A stretch of 64,000 bases of DNA from Candidatus Saccharicenans sp. (lineage in GTDB: Bacteria; Acidobacteriota; Aminicenantia; Aminicenantales; Saccharicenantaceae): NCBI GenBank assembly GCA_030018265.1, contig JASEFX010000005.1, positions 44,556 through 108,555 on the forward strand. Direction: 5' to 3'. Shown piece by piece: positions 1 through 8,750 of this stretch. Numbering within the stretch: position 1 is the stretch's first letter; each line of letters begins with the position of its first letter. Below the pieces are notes generated by a model. The model saw nothing but the letters and a program-made list of their open reading frames with translations. It did no database searches and was not told the DNA's origin. A program made the position numbers and the translations under genes.

Positions 1-366
1 CTGGCCGAAATCTGCCGCGAGATCCAGGAAGGGAACGCCCGGGAAAAAGTCAGCTGGATCATAATCGTGGCTGAAGGTCGGGCCACTGCGGCTGAAGTGG
101 CCACGGCCATCACCATGCTCACCGGGCTGGAAACCAGAATTGCGGTCCTCGGGCACATCCAGCGAGGCGGACGTCCGACAGCTTTTGACCGGATTCTTGG
201 AGCTAAACTCGGCCATGCGGCAATCGAATATCTTCTTCAGGGAAAAACCGACTGCTGCCTCTCCCTCAAAGAAGATAGAATCGAAACTGTTTCTCTGGAA
301 ATTGCTATCCAGCCAAAAAAATTGAAGTTTGAGGCCGACTACCGGCTGCTCAAAATTCTTTCCTGA
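1..366 (+). CDS. pfkA: 6-phosphofructokinase, C-terminal part (5' end outside window)
   Basis: The reading frame is open from the first base and ends at 366, giving 121 codons of a protein that starts upstream of the window. The motif GHIQRGGRPTAFDR followed by LGHAAIEYLLQG is the signature of the C-terminal half of bacterial ATP- or PPi-dependent phosphofructokinase, where the arginine and histidine contact fructose-6-phosphate. The family catalyses the committed phosphorylation of glycolysis in the cytoplasm. The phosphoryl-donor site is outside the window, so ATP versus PPi use cannot be judged. The large activase gene follows after 38 bases on the same strand. Confidence 0.9.
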   Translation: MAEICREIQEGNAREKVSWIIIVAEGRATAAEVATAITMLTGLETRIAVLGHIQRGGRPTAFDRILGAKLGHAAIEYLLQGKTDCCLSLKEDRIETVSLEIAIQPKKLKFEADYRLLKILS

Positions 367-404
367 AATATTTAATTTTAGCTTTATGGCGGGAAGGTGC
401 GAAG

Positions 405-3400
405 ATGAACGGACTGGCTGCCGGAATTGACCTGGGTATTCAATCGCTAAAGCTCGTGGTTATCGACAGCGAGCGAAAAATCATCCACCAGGATGCAGAA
501 AAAGCGAGCGGCAATTTCTCCTCGGCTCTGGCCAGCCTTCTCCAGCGTAATGCCCGGAGATTTTCCGGGCAGCTGCTTTTTCTGGCCTTCACCGGAGCTG
601 GCCAGGACAGCTTCATTTTTCCTGAAAAAATCCTCAGAGTAAACGAAATTTCAGCACTGGCTGCGGGTGCCGGACTAATTTTTCCTGAAGCCAGGTCTGT
701 TTTCGACGTGGGCGCAGAAACCGCCCGCTGGCTCGCACTTCAACCTTCTTCATCCGGAGAACCGTTTCCGGAGGTGGCCGACTTCGCCCTGAATGAAAGG
801 TGCGCTGCCGGGACCGGTCTTTTTCTCGAACAACAGGCTCACCGGTTGAAGTTATCGATCGAGGAATTTTCAGCTATGGCTGCCGGCGCCAGAAAGGGCG
901 CGACCATCGCCGGACGCTGCAGCGTTTTCGCCAAATCCGACATGATCCATCTGCAACAAAAAGGCACACCCGTCCAGGAGATCGCCTATGGGGTCTGCCT
1001 GGCGCTGGTCAGGTCCGTCACCTCTTCCCTGCTGAAAGGGAGAGCTTGTCCGCGTCCGGTGGCTCTGGCCGGCAGCACGATAAAAAACGCCGGCCTGCTG
1101 CGGGCTTTCCAGGAAATTCTTTCCGCCGCTCAGGGAGAGCTTTTATATTCTGAATTATCTCCTTTTCTGCCCGCGGTCGGAGCCGCCAGTATCGCTCTGA
1201 GTCGCAGTCGCGAGCTCTCCGCTTTCACTCTGGAAGATTTTTTGAGAGCCCTTAAATCGGCAGAAGTTACTTCCGCCACCAGTTTGAAACCTCTCGGTCA
1301 GCTGCAGCCTGTTCTGCCTTCAGAGCCGGTTTCAGAAATCAACCGCCCGGCTCGGGGATATCTCGGGATTGACATAGGTTCGGTCAGCACCAACCTGGTA
1401 ATAATAGACGACCACGCTCAGGTGTTGAGCGGGGTTTACCTGCCGACCAGAGGCCGTCCTCTGGAGGTTTTAAGGGAAAGTCTTCTGGAACTTTTCAGAA
1501 GATTCCCCGCGGGCCTGGAAATCTCCGGAATCGGCACCACCGGTAGCGGGCGTTATTTAGCCGGGAGACTTCTCCGGGCAGATGTCATCAAGAACGAAAT
1601 CACCTGTCAGATGCGCAGCGCCTGTTTTTATTTCCCGGAAGTCGACACCATTTTTGAAATCGGCGGACAGGATTCGAAATACATCCAGGTAGAAAACGGT
1701 CGGGTGGTTGATTTCAACATGAACAAAATCTGCGCCGCCGGAACCGGCTCCTTTCTGGAAGAACAGGCAGCCCAGATGGGCTTTACGGTGGAAAAAGATT
1801 TTGCTCTGCTGGCCTCGGCTTCAAGCCGTCCAGCCGATCTCGGCAGCCGCTGCACGGTCTTTATGGAATCGGAAATCATGCACAAAATGGCCCGGGGCGA
1901 ACCTCTTCCTGACCTGGTGGCTGGCCTTGCCTATTCTATTGCCCGTAATTATCTGGAAAAGGTGGTGGAAAGGCGCCCTGTTGGCAGGGAGATAGTTTTT
2001 CAGGGCGGCGTCGCTTCAAACCCGGCGGTGGTCAGAGCCTTTTCCCTCCTTCTCAACCGGGAAATAAAAATCCATCCTTACAACCGGATATCCGGAGCGA
2101 TAGGGGCAGCCCTTGAAGCTCGAGAAGCGGTAAGAAAATATGGAAAGAAATCGCTGAGTCTTTCTGAAATCAGAGAAAAGCTATTCGAGTCGTTTCGCCT
2201 GAAGGAGTTTGAATGCCGTCAGTGTCCCAACCGCTGCCAGGTGATAGCGGTGGAATCCGGAAAAGAAAGGGTTTACTTCGGTGACATCTGCGAACGCTAC
2301 ACCGCCACTTCCAGCCTGACGGCCACAGAGGTCGATTATCATCATCCGCTGAAGTACAGAAAGCAGCTTCTGGAAGAATTGACCGCGAGGATTCCCTCCA
2401 GCGGACTCACCATCGGCTTGCCGCAAGCTTCCACTTTCCATGAATTTTTGCCCTTCTGGATAACTTTTTTCAGCCAGCTCGGTTACCGGGTAAAAATTTC
2501 TGCGGAAACCAGCCTGGAAACAATGGAAGCCGGGATCAAGCTCCAGCCGGCCGAGACCTGTCTGCCGATAAAGATTGCCATAGGCCACGTCCGGGCGCTT
2601 CAGGAGGACCCCGAGGTTGACCTCATCTTCCTCCCGAGCCTGGTCGACCGGCACCTGCAGCGGGAGGACCCTTTCTATTTCTGTCCATACACCGAAAATC
2701 TGCCTCACATGCTCCCTGAAGCCGTCCGCGAGAAATTACTGACAACCACAGTTTATCTTGAGCCGGCAGAGGAAAGTGAAAAAATCAGCTGGAAAAACCT
2801 GTCGGAACTTCTGAAGGAGCCGGAAGAGAAAATAAAGAAGGCGTGGCAGGAAGCCCGCAGGAGGCAGGAGGAGTTCGAAACCCGTCTGAAGGAAAAAGGA
2901 CAGGAACTTCTGAAAAAAGCGTTCCAGAAGAAGCTTCCTGTCTGGGTCATCGCCGGAAGGCCCTATCTTCTGTATGACAGTTACATCAACCTTAATCTCT
3001 GGTCACATCTGGAAAAACTCGGGGTGATCGCTCTGCCGCACGATTATCTGCCGCTGGAAAAGATAAACCTGGAGGAACTTTCTCTGGAAGAATCAGCCAT
3101 ACCTCCCTGGCGGTATCCTCTAAAAGTTTTGAAATCTGCCCGCTGGAGCGCGCTTCATCCGGAAATCTATGCCGTCTATCTCACCAATTACGGCTGCGGG
3201 CCTGACGCTTTCTGTCTGAAACACTTGAGGCAACTTCAGGCCGGAATCCCTCACCTCGTCCTGGAGTTTGATGAACACCGTGGCGAAGCCGGTCTGATCA
3301 CCAGGCTTGAAGCTTTCGCCGATGAAATCAAGCAGTATCGAAAGGAAGACCTTCAGACGAAGAAGCTCAGAAAAGCGGTCAACCCTGAAGCCTGGCCGGT

Positions 3401-4601
3401 CACCGAGGTCCGAAAACTTCCTTTCATCATACCATATTTTGCCGACCATGCCCGGGCTTTTGCCGGCGCCCTGAAAAAATGCGGACTTCAGGCGGAAGTG
3501 CTGCCTCCTCCGGATGAACACAGCCTGGAACTGGGAGAAAAATATTCATCGGGGAAAGAATGCCATGCCTACAGCTTTCTGCTCGGAGACCTGCTGAAAC
3601 TGGTCCTGGAGAAAAAGATTTCCGAACCGGCAATTTTCTTCTTCCCGGGAGCTCGCTACTCCTGTCTCCTGCAGCAGTACGGTCCGGCCATGCGAGAGCT
3701 GCTTCAGGAGCTTAACCATAACCAGACTCTGGTCCTGACTCCAACCTTAGATTACTTCTGGAAATTGATCGGGTTTGAAGGGCTAAAAACCCTCTACCAG
3801 GGGCTTCAGTCGATAGACAGACTCAGCCGGATTGCCTTTCAACTGAGACCTTATGAGGTGCGTCCCGGCGAAGTAAATCTGGCTTTTGAAGAAGGGCTGA
3901 GGCTGGTGGAACAGGGTCTGGCTTCGGGAGAACTCGAAACTGCTCTGGAAAAAATCAGGAACCGCCTCAGCCAGGTCGAGATCGACTTCCAGGAAAGACC
4001 GGTGGTCGGAATTGCCGGCGATATCTATACCCGTCAGAATTCTTTTGCCAACAATCAGCTTTTTGAGCAGCTGGAAAAACTCGGCTGCGAAGTCTGGCCC
4101 TCGCCCTTCCTGGTGGATGAAATTGATTTCAGCTTCACCCGGGAATTCTACCAGAAGCTCTCCGAGGGCAGCCTGCTCGAATCGCTGAAACTGGCCGGGC
4201 TTAACCTTGTCAGGGAAATTAAAAAAGCTCAGGTGAGAAAAAAGCTGGAATTCTCTGACCTCAGGCTAACCGAACCGTCTTTTGAAGATTTGCTCCGTTC
4301 GACCGCTGCCTATCTCAACTATAACAACAACCAAACCCTGTTCCTGAATGTGGCCAGGATGGTCGACCTGGCAAGAAAGGGAGCCGACGGCATCATCAAC
4401 GTCATCTGCTTCAACTGCATGCTGGGAACGGCATCAGCCGCCATATCCAGAAGAATAAAGAGTGATTTCGGCAACATCCCGCTGCCGACCCTCGTCTACG
4501 GAGATACTGAAACCGTGGCCACGCGCAGCCGGCTTGAGGCTTTTGTCGAACAGGTGTTCTCCAGGTTCAAAAAAAGAAAAAATCTCCCGGCCGAAGTTTA
4601 A
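405..4601 (+). CDS. Giant fused acyl-CoA dehydratase activase (BadF/BcrA-type x2 + DUF2229 + HgdB-like)
   Basis: The 1398-residue protein carries two tandem ASKHA ATPase modules. The first starts near residue 5 (AAGIDLGIQSLKL) and the second near residue 318 (GIDIGSVSTNLVIID). Each has its own CAAGTG cysteine motif and a downstream RCSVF/RCTVF cysteine, the ligands of the bridging [4Fe-4S] cluster in 2-hydroxyacyl-CoA dehydratase activators. A cysteine knot (CRQCPNRC, about residue 605), a DUF2229-like segment and a C-terminal 2-hydroxyglutaryl-CoA-dehydratase-like region with further cysteines (ECHAYSF, CFNCMLG) follow. In the characterised family ATP hydrolysis drives low-potential electron transfer to a dehydratase or reductase. 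No separate dehydratase gene is seen nearby, so the substrate is unknown. A Shine-Dalgarno (gggaagg) precedes the ATG. Confidence 0.85.
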   Translation: MNGLAAGIDLGIQSLKLVVIDSERKIIHQDAEKASGNFSSALASLLQRNARRFSGQLLFLAFTGAGQDSFIFPEKILRVNEISALAAGAGLIFPEARSVFDVGAETARWLALQPSSSGEPFPEVADFALNERCAAGTGLFLEQQAHRLKLSIEEFSAMAAGARKGATIAGRCSVFAKSDMIHLQQKGTPVQEIAYGVCLALVRSVTSSLLKGRACPRPVALAGSTIKNAGLLRAFQEILSAAQGELLYSELSPFLPAVGAASIALSRSRELSAFTLEDFLRALKSAEVTSATSLKPLGQLQPVLPSEPVSEINRPARGYLGIDIGSVSTNLVIIDDHAQVLSGVYLPTRGRPLEVLRESLLELFRRFPAGLEISGIGTTGSGRYLAGRLLRADVIKNEITCQMRSACFYFPEVDTIFEIGGQDSKYIQVENGRVVDFNMNKICAAGTGSFLEEQAAQMGFTVEKDFALLASASSRPADLGSRCTVFMESEIMHKMARGEPLPDLVAGLAYSIARNYLEKVVERRPVGREIVFQGGVASNPAVVRAFSLLLNREIKIHPYNRISGAIGAALEAREAVRKYGKKSLSLSEIREKLFESFRLKEFECRQCPNRCQVIAVESGKERVYFGDICERYTATSSLTATEVDYHHPLKYRKQLLEELTARIPSSGLTIGLPQASTFHEFLPFWITFFSQLGYRVKISAETSLETMEAGIKLQPAETCLPIKIAIGHVRALQEDPEVDLIFLPSLVDRHLQREDPFYFCPYTENLPHMLPEAVREKLLTTTVYLEPAEESEKISWKNLSELLKEPEEKIKKAWQEARRRQEEFETRLKEKGQELLKKAFQKKLPVWVIAGRPYLLYDSYINLNLWSHLEKLGVIALPHDYLPLEKINLEELSLEESAIPPWRYPLKVLKSARWSALHPEIYAVYLTNYGCGPDAFCLKHLRQLQAGIPHLVLEFDEHRGEAGLITRLEAFADEIKQYRKEDLQTKKLRKAVNPEAWPVTEVRKLPFIIPYFADHARAFAGALKKCGLQAEVLPPPDEHSLELGEKYSSGKECHAYSFLLGDLLKLVLEKKISEPAIFFFPGARYSCLLQQYGPAMRELLQELNHNQTLVLTPTLDYFWKLIGFEGLKTLYQGLQSIDRLSRIAFQLRPYEVRPGEVNLAFEEGLRLVEQGLASGELETALEKIRNRLSQVEIDFQERPVVGIAGDIYTRQNSFANNQLFEQLEKLGCEVWPSPFLVDEIDFSFTREFYQKLSEGSLLESLKLAGLNLVREIKKAQVRKKLEFSDLRLTEPSFEDLLRSTAAYLNYNNNQTLFLNVARMVDLARKGADGIINVICFNCMLGTASAAISRRIKSDFGNIPLPTLVYGDTETVATRSRLEAFVEQVFSRFKKRKNLPAEV

Positions 4602-4611
4602 GGCGCACCGA

Positions 4612-5307
4612 TCATAAAGAAGTCAACACGACGGCGATTATCCCGGTGAGAAAAACGCCGTCAAAGGTTCCAGCCCCACCGATCGAAGCTACCGGCGCCC
4701 CCAGGTGAGCAATTTTATTCAGATTCATAAGGTCGGCTCCGATGAGAGTGCCCAGAGTGCCAGAAACGTAGGCTATGATCGGAGCGATGCCCAAACCTCC
4801 CGGAGCGACCAGGCTGAGAAGCAGAGCGGTCAGCGCCGCCACCAGCGGAGGAAAAAGAGCTGGAGTGGCAATCCCCAGTCCTCTGATCGGTCTGGCTACC
4901 CGGTGGACCATCAGCGCCAAAAAAACGGTGGCCACCAGAAAGTATAAAAAAAGAGGAAGCCAGCGGAGTATTAAATAAACACTGACCAGCGACGGGATGA
5001 CCGCGCCTCCGAGATTGACTGCCAGAACCGTGGTATTCCGGTATTTTATGGCTGGAATCCTGAACCTCCAGCCGAAAAAATCAACCAGCTCTTCAGAAAA
5101 AAGCTGTTCGGAATGTATCCGTCTAACAGGAATGTTTACGGCGCTTCCAACGAGGCACAAAAATAAAAGAAGAAAGACCGCCTCGGCAGAAAACCCCAGC
5201 CGGGAAAAGGCGAAAGATATCAAACCGATCTTCAGGAAAAGAAAAAGTCCGCCCAGGACAAAGAAGTAAAAAATCAGAAAAAGCAGTATTACCGGCAGAT
5301 AAAACAC
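4612..5307 (-). CDS. DUF1614 family integral membrane protein
   Basis: This 231-residue, very hydrophobic protein has about six to seven predicted transmembrane segments. Its C-terminus holds the family-typical run GIAPIIAYVSGTLGTLIGADL followed by GGAGTFDGVFLTG, which matches DUF1614 proteins of bacteria and archaea. The biochemical role of that family is unknown, and the conserved aspartates next to glycine-rich turns suggest a transport or sensing function only by inference. It converges with the activase gene (10-base gap) and starts next to the end of hutU, which has the same orientation. Confidence 0.7.
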   Translation of the reverse strand: MFYLPVILLFLIFYFFVLGGLFLFLKIGLISFAFSRLGFSAEAVFLLLFLCLVGSAVNIPVRRIHSEQLFSEELVDFFGWRFRIPAIKYRNTTVLAVNLGGAVIPSLVSVYLILRWLPLFLYFLVATVFLALMVHRVARPIRGLGIATPALFPPLVAALTALLLSLVAPGGLGIAPIIAYVSGTLGTLIGADLMNLNKIAHLGAPVASIGGAGTFDGVFLTGIIAVVLTSL

Positions 5308-5400
5308 ATTAACACTCCTTCAGGGTCAGGCTGAAACAAAAATAAGACCTGTCTTTGCTTCACCCAATATTTTCCCTTTCATTATTTTGTGTGCGCGGGA

Positions 5401-7077
5401 TTACTTTTTCGGCAGCATCGGTATTTTTATCCCGTGTTTCCTGGCGCAGGCAATAGCTTCTTCATAACCGGCATCAGCATGACGGACAACACCGAGACCG
5501 GGGTCGACGGTCAGCACTCTCTGGAGGCGTCTGGCCATGGCCGCCGTTCCATCAGCTACGATAACCATACCCGCGTGGATGGAAAGACCGATGCCCACTC
5601 CTCCGCCATGATGGACTGATACCCAGGAAGCTCCACAAACAGCGTTCAGCAGCGCGTTGAGAATCGGCCAGTCGGCGATCGCATCGGAACCGTCTTTCAT
5701 CTTTTCTGTTTCCCGGTTGGGAGAGGCCACCGAACCGGTATCGAGGTGGTCACGTCCGATGACAATCGGCGCGCTTATTTTGCCCTTTTTGACCAGGGTG
5801 TTTATCACCTCGCCGAACAGGGCTCTTTCTCCATAGCCCAGCCAGCAGATGCGGGCCGGCAGTCCCTGGAATTTAACCTGTTTCTGTGCCTTTCTTATCC
5901 ACCTGGCGAGCGCTTCATCTTCTGGAAAAGTTTTCAGCACGGCTTCATCGGTAACATAGATGTCCTGAGGTTTTCCGGAGAGCGCCACCCAGCGGAAGGG
6001 TCCCTTGCCAACGCAGAAGAGCGGCCTGATATATTCCTGAACGAATCCCGGAATCTCAAACGCCCTTTCCACTCCGGCTTTCTGAGCCTGACCGCGAATG
6101 TTATTTCCGTAATCAAAAGTCTTAGCCCCTCTTCTCTGAAGTTCCAGCATCGCTTCTACCTGGGCGGCCATCGACTCATAAGCCATCTCTATGTATTTCT
6201 GCGGATCTTTTTTCCTGAGTTCGAGCGCTTCTTCATAAGGAATTCCCCGCGGAACATACCCGTTGAGTTCGTCATGGGCTGAAGTCTGGTCAGTCAGGAC
6301 ATCCGGAGTGATTCCTCTCCGGACGAGCTCCGGCAGAATATCAGCCGCATTAGCCAGAAGTGCGATCGACAGAGGCTGCCCCTTCCTGCAAGCTTCTTCA
6401 GCCATCTTCAAAGCTTCATCGAAGCTGGTGGTCATGGTGTCCACATACCCGGTCTCTAATCGACGACGAATTCTCTCCGGGTCAACCTCAGCCACAATGG
6501 CCACTCCTTCATTCATGGTAACAGCCAGGGGCTGGGCACCACCCATTCCGCCAAGTCCGGCTGTTACCACCAGTTTACCCTTCAGGCTACCGCCAAAATG
6601 TTTTCTGGCCACCGCTGCCAGCGTCTCATAAGTGCCCTGGAGAATTCCCTGGGTGCCGATGTAAATCCAGCTTCCCGCCGTCATCTGTCCGTACATGGTG
6701 AGGCCGAGCGTTTCAAGACGGCGGAATTCATCCCAGGTAGCCCATTTCGGAACGATCATCGCGTTCGATATCAGCACGCGAGGCGCGTCAGGGTGCGTTT
6801 TGAAAATGCCCACCGGTTTTCCCGACTGCACGACCAGAGTTTCGTCGTTCTCCAGCTTTTTGAGGCTGCTGACTATCGCCCGGAAGCATTCCCAGTTGCG
6901 AGCAGCTTTTCCTGTTCCGCCGTAGACGATCAACTCCTGGGGTTTTTCGGCCACCTCGGGGTCAAGATTATTCATCAGCATTCTCAGGGCGGCTTCCTGG
7001 GACCAGCCTTTTGTCTGCAGGCGGTTACCCCGCGGAGCCCTGACCGGTCTGTATTCACTGGTTGTTTTTGATTTCAT
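5401..7077 (-). CDS. hutU: Urocanate hydratase (urocanase)
   Basis: At 558 residues this is full length for urocanase, the NAD+-dependent enzyme that converts urocanate to imidazolonepropionate in histidine degradation. Visible signatures are [13 protein letters not shown] near the N-terminus, the NAD-binding loop [26 protein letters not shown] and [16 protein letters not shown]. Its ATG overlaps the gltX stop codon in an ATGA arrangement, so the two are almost certainly one transcript. No hutH, hutI or hutG homologue is in the window, so the rest of the pathway must lie elsewhere. Pairing with a tRNA synthetase is unusual for a hut gene. Confidence 0.96.
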   Translation of the reverse strand: MKSKTTSEYRPVRAPRGNRLQTKGWSQEAALRMLMNNLDPEVAEKPQELIVYGGTGKAARNWECFRAIVSSLKKLENDETLVVQSGKPVGIFKTHPDAPRVLISNAMIVPKWATWDEFRRLETLGLTMYGQMTAGSWIYIGTQGILQGTYETLAAVARKHFGGSLKGKLVVTAGLGGMGGAQPLAVTMNEGVAIVAEVDPERIRRRLETGYVDTMTTSFDEALKMAEEACRKGQPLSIALLANAADILPELVRRGITPDVLTDQTSAHDELNGYVPRGIPYEEALELRKKDPQKYIEMAYESMAAQVEAMLELQRRGAKTFDYGNNIRGQAQKAGVERAFEIPGFVQEYIRPLFCVGKGPFRWVALSGKPQDIYVTDEAVLKTFPEDEALARWIRKAQKQVKFQGLPARICWLGYGERALFGEVINTLVKKGKISAPIVIGRDHLDTGSVASPNRETEKMKDGSDAIADWPILNALLNAVCGASWVSVHHGGGVGIGLSIHAGMVIVADGTAAMARRLQRVLTVDPGLGVVRHADAGYEEAIACARKHGIKIPMLPKK

Positions 7078-8528
7078 CCCTGATCCTCCTTCTCTTTTAT
7101 TATATTTCTAACCTCGACCAGTTTTTCAATTCTTCGCAGAGTTTTTTCCCGGCCGATGAGTTCGAGAACTTCAAAAATTCCAGGGCTTACCGAACGCCCG
7201 AGAACCAGAACCCTTAAAGCATGTATCAGGAGGGCCGCCTTCATTCCCTCTTTTTCCGCTCTTTCTCTGAGAACTTTTTCTATTTCAGGGGCCGTAAAAT
7301 GCTCCAGACTCAGAAAATCTTCTTTCAAAACTGGCAGCAGGCGGTCAAGCTGGTCATCCAGCAGATATTTTTTAATCGCTTCCGGGTCGTAAGAAAAATT
7401 ATCCGATAGAAACGGAGCCAGAGCCGCGCTCAGGTCGAGTAAAGTCCGGCTGCGAGTTCGGGTCAAATCAACCACTTTTTCAAACCATTCTTTTCGCCCG
7501 GAGAGCAGCTCCTCCGACCACAGCCCATCTTTCTCCAGCCAGGGACGGAGATGAAAAATCAGCTCGGTCACCGGCATTTCGTTAATCAAACGACTGTTCA
7601 ACCATTCAAGTTTCTTGAGGTCGAATATCGGGCTGCCCTTGCTCACTTTCTCCAGGGAAAATTCTCTGACCATCTCTTCCACCGTGTATATTCTTTCTTC
7701 GCGGCCGGGCGACCAGCTGAGCTGAGCCATGAAATTGAAGAAGGCCAGGGGAAGATAGCCTCTATCCCTGAAGCTGAGGACCGAAGTGTCTCCATGCCTT
7801 TTGCTCAATTTCTTCCGGTCTGGACCGAGGATAAGAGGAAGATGGGCAAACTGAGGCACCGGTTTTCCAAAAGCCTGATAAAGGAGTATCTGTTTCGGAG
7901 TGTTGGAGATATGGTCGTCTCCCCTGATGACATGGGTTATGCCGGTGTCGATGTCGTCAACCACCACCGAAAGATGGTAGGTGGGGAAACCATCGCTCCT
8001 CAAAAGCACAAAATCTTCTATGTTTTTGTGTTCCACGCTGATCGATCCGTGCACCAGGTCGGTAAATTCCGTGCGTCCTTCTGGCACCAGAAACCGGATG
8101 GCTGCCGGGACCCTGCGCTCGAGGAGTCTCTGCCTCTCGTTCTCATCGAGGTTTAAACACCGCCGATCGTACTTCCAGTGTTCACCGCTGGCCTGAGCCC
8201 GCGTCCGGCGCTCTTCAATTTCTCCAGGCGAGCAGAAACAATAATAAGCTTTACCCCGTTCCACCAGCTCCCGGGCTGCCCGGCGGTAGATTTCGAAGCG
8301 GTGCGACTGGTAGATCGGTCCTTCATCCCAGTCGAGCCCGACCCAGCGCAGGGCTTCAAGGATAGAGCGGCTCATCTCTTCCGAGGATCTGGCCACATCT
8401 GTATCTTCGATCCTCAGGATAAATTTTCCCTTGTGATGACGCGCAAACAACCAGTTGAAAAGTGCTGTTCTCAGCGCGCCCACATGAAGGTGTCCGGTAG
8501 GGCTCGGAGCAAACCTGACTCTCACCAT
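7074..8528 (-). CDS. gltX: Glutamyl-tRNA synthetase
   Basis: This 484-residue class I aminoacyl-tRNA synthetase has the HIGH-type motif ([20 protein letters not shown]) at its N-terminus and the KLSKR motif (KKLSKRHGD) near residue 240. It charges tRNA-Glu. Because gatB is also encoded in this window at 38 kb, the organism probably uses the amidotransferase route for Gln-tRNA and/or Asn-tRNA, and this enzyme may be non-discriminating; that part is inference. It is the first gene of a two-gene leftward operon with hutU, driven by a recognisable promoter at 8570-8598. Confidence 0.96.
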   Translation of the reverse strand: MVRVRFAPSPTGHLHVGALRTALFNWLFARHHKGKFILRIEDTDVARSSEEMSRSILEALRWVGLDWDEGPIYQSHRFEIYRRAARELVERGKAYYCFCSPGEIEERRTRAQASGEHWKYDRRCLNLDENERQRLLERRVPAAIRFLVPEGRTEFTDLVHGSISVEHKNIEDFVLLRSDGFPTYHLSVVVDDIDTGITHVIRGDDHISNTPKQILLYQAFGKPVPQFAHLPLILGPDRKKLSKRHGDTSVLSFRDRGYLPLAFFNFMAQLSWSPGREERIYTVEEMVREFSLEKVSKGSPIFDLKKLEWLNSRLINEMPVTELIFHLRPWLEKDGLWSEELLSGRKEWFEKVVDLTRTRSRTLLDLSAALAPFLSDNFSYDPEAIKKYLLDDQLDRLLPVLKEDFLSLEHFTAPEIEKVLRERAEKEGMKAALLIHALRVLVLGRSVSPGIFEVLELIGREKTLRRIEKLVEVRNIIKEKEDQG

Positions 8529-8569
8529 ATCTTTTTTACTTTCACAAAACGAATTTCTCGAACGCTAAA

Positions 8570-8598
8570 AATATATCACAGCCTTTACACCGATTCAA
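8570..8598 (-). promoter_or_regulatory. Sigma-70-type promoter for gltX-hutU
   Basis: Read on the minus strand, TTGAAT (8598-8593), a 17-base spacer and TATATT (8575-8570) lie about 40 bases upstream of the gltX start. Spacing and hexamers match the vegetative consensus well. It is divergent from the promoter at 8655-8683. Confidence 0.55.
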
Positions 8599-8654
8599 AA
8601 ATCCTTCTTTTTTTTGTGCTGAACATTATTTAACAATAATTTTCAAATTTGTTG

Positions 8655-8683
8655 TTGACTGCCTTCCTGGAATTAAGTAAATT
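8655..8683 (+). promoter_or_regulatory. Sigma-70-type promoter for the GAF-GGDEF-PilZ gene
   Basis: TTGACT (8655-8660), a 17-base spacer and TAAATT (8678-8683) give a transcript starting near 8690 with a leader of about 60 bases before the ATG at 8751. Confidence 0.6.
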
Positions 8684-8750
8684 AATTGCTGAGGAGTGAG
8701 CAAGAGCCAAGGTTTTTAAAGGAGGGCACAGGGAACAGTTCCCGAAGGCT

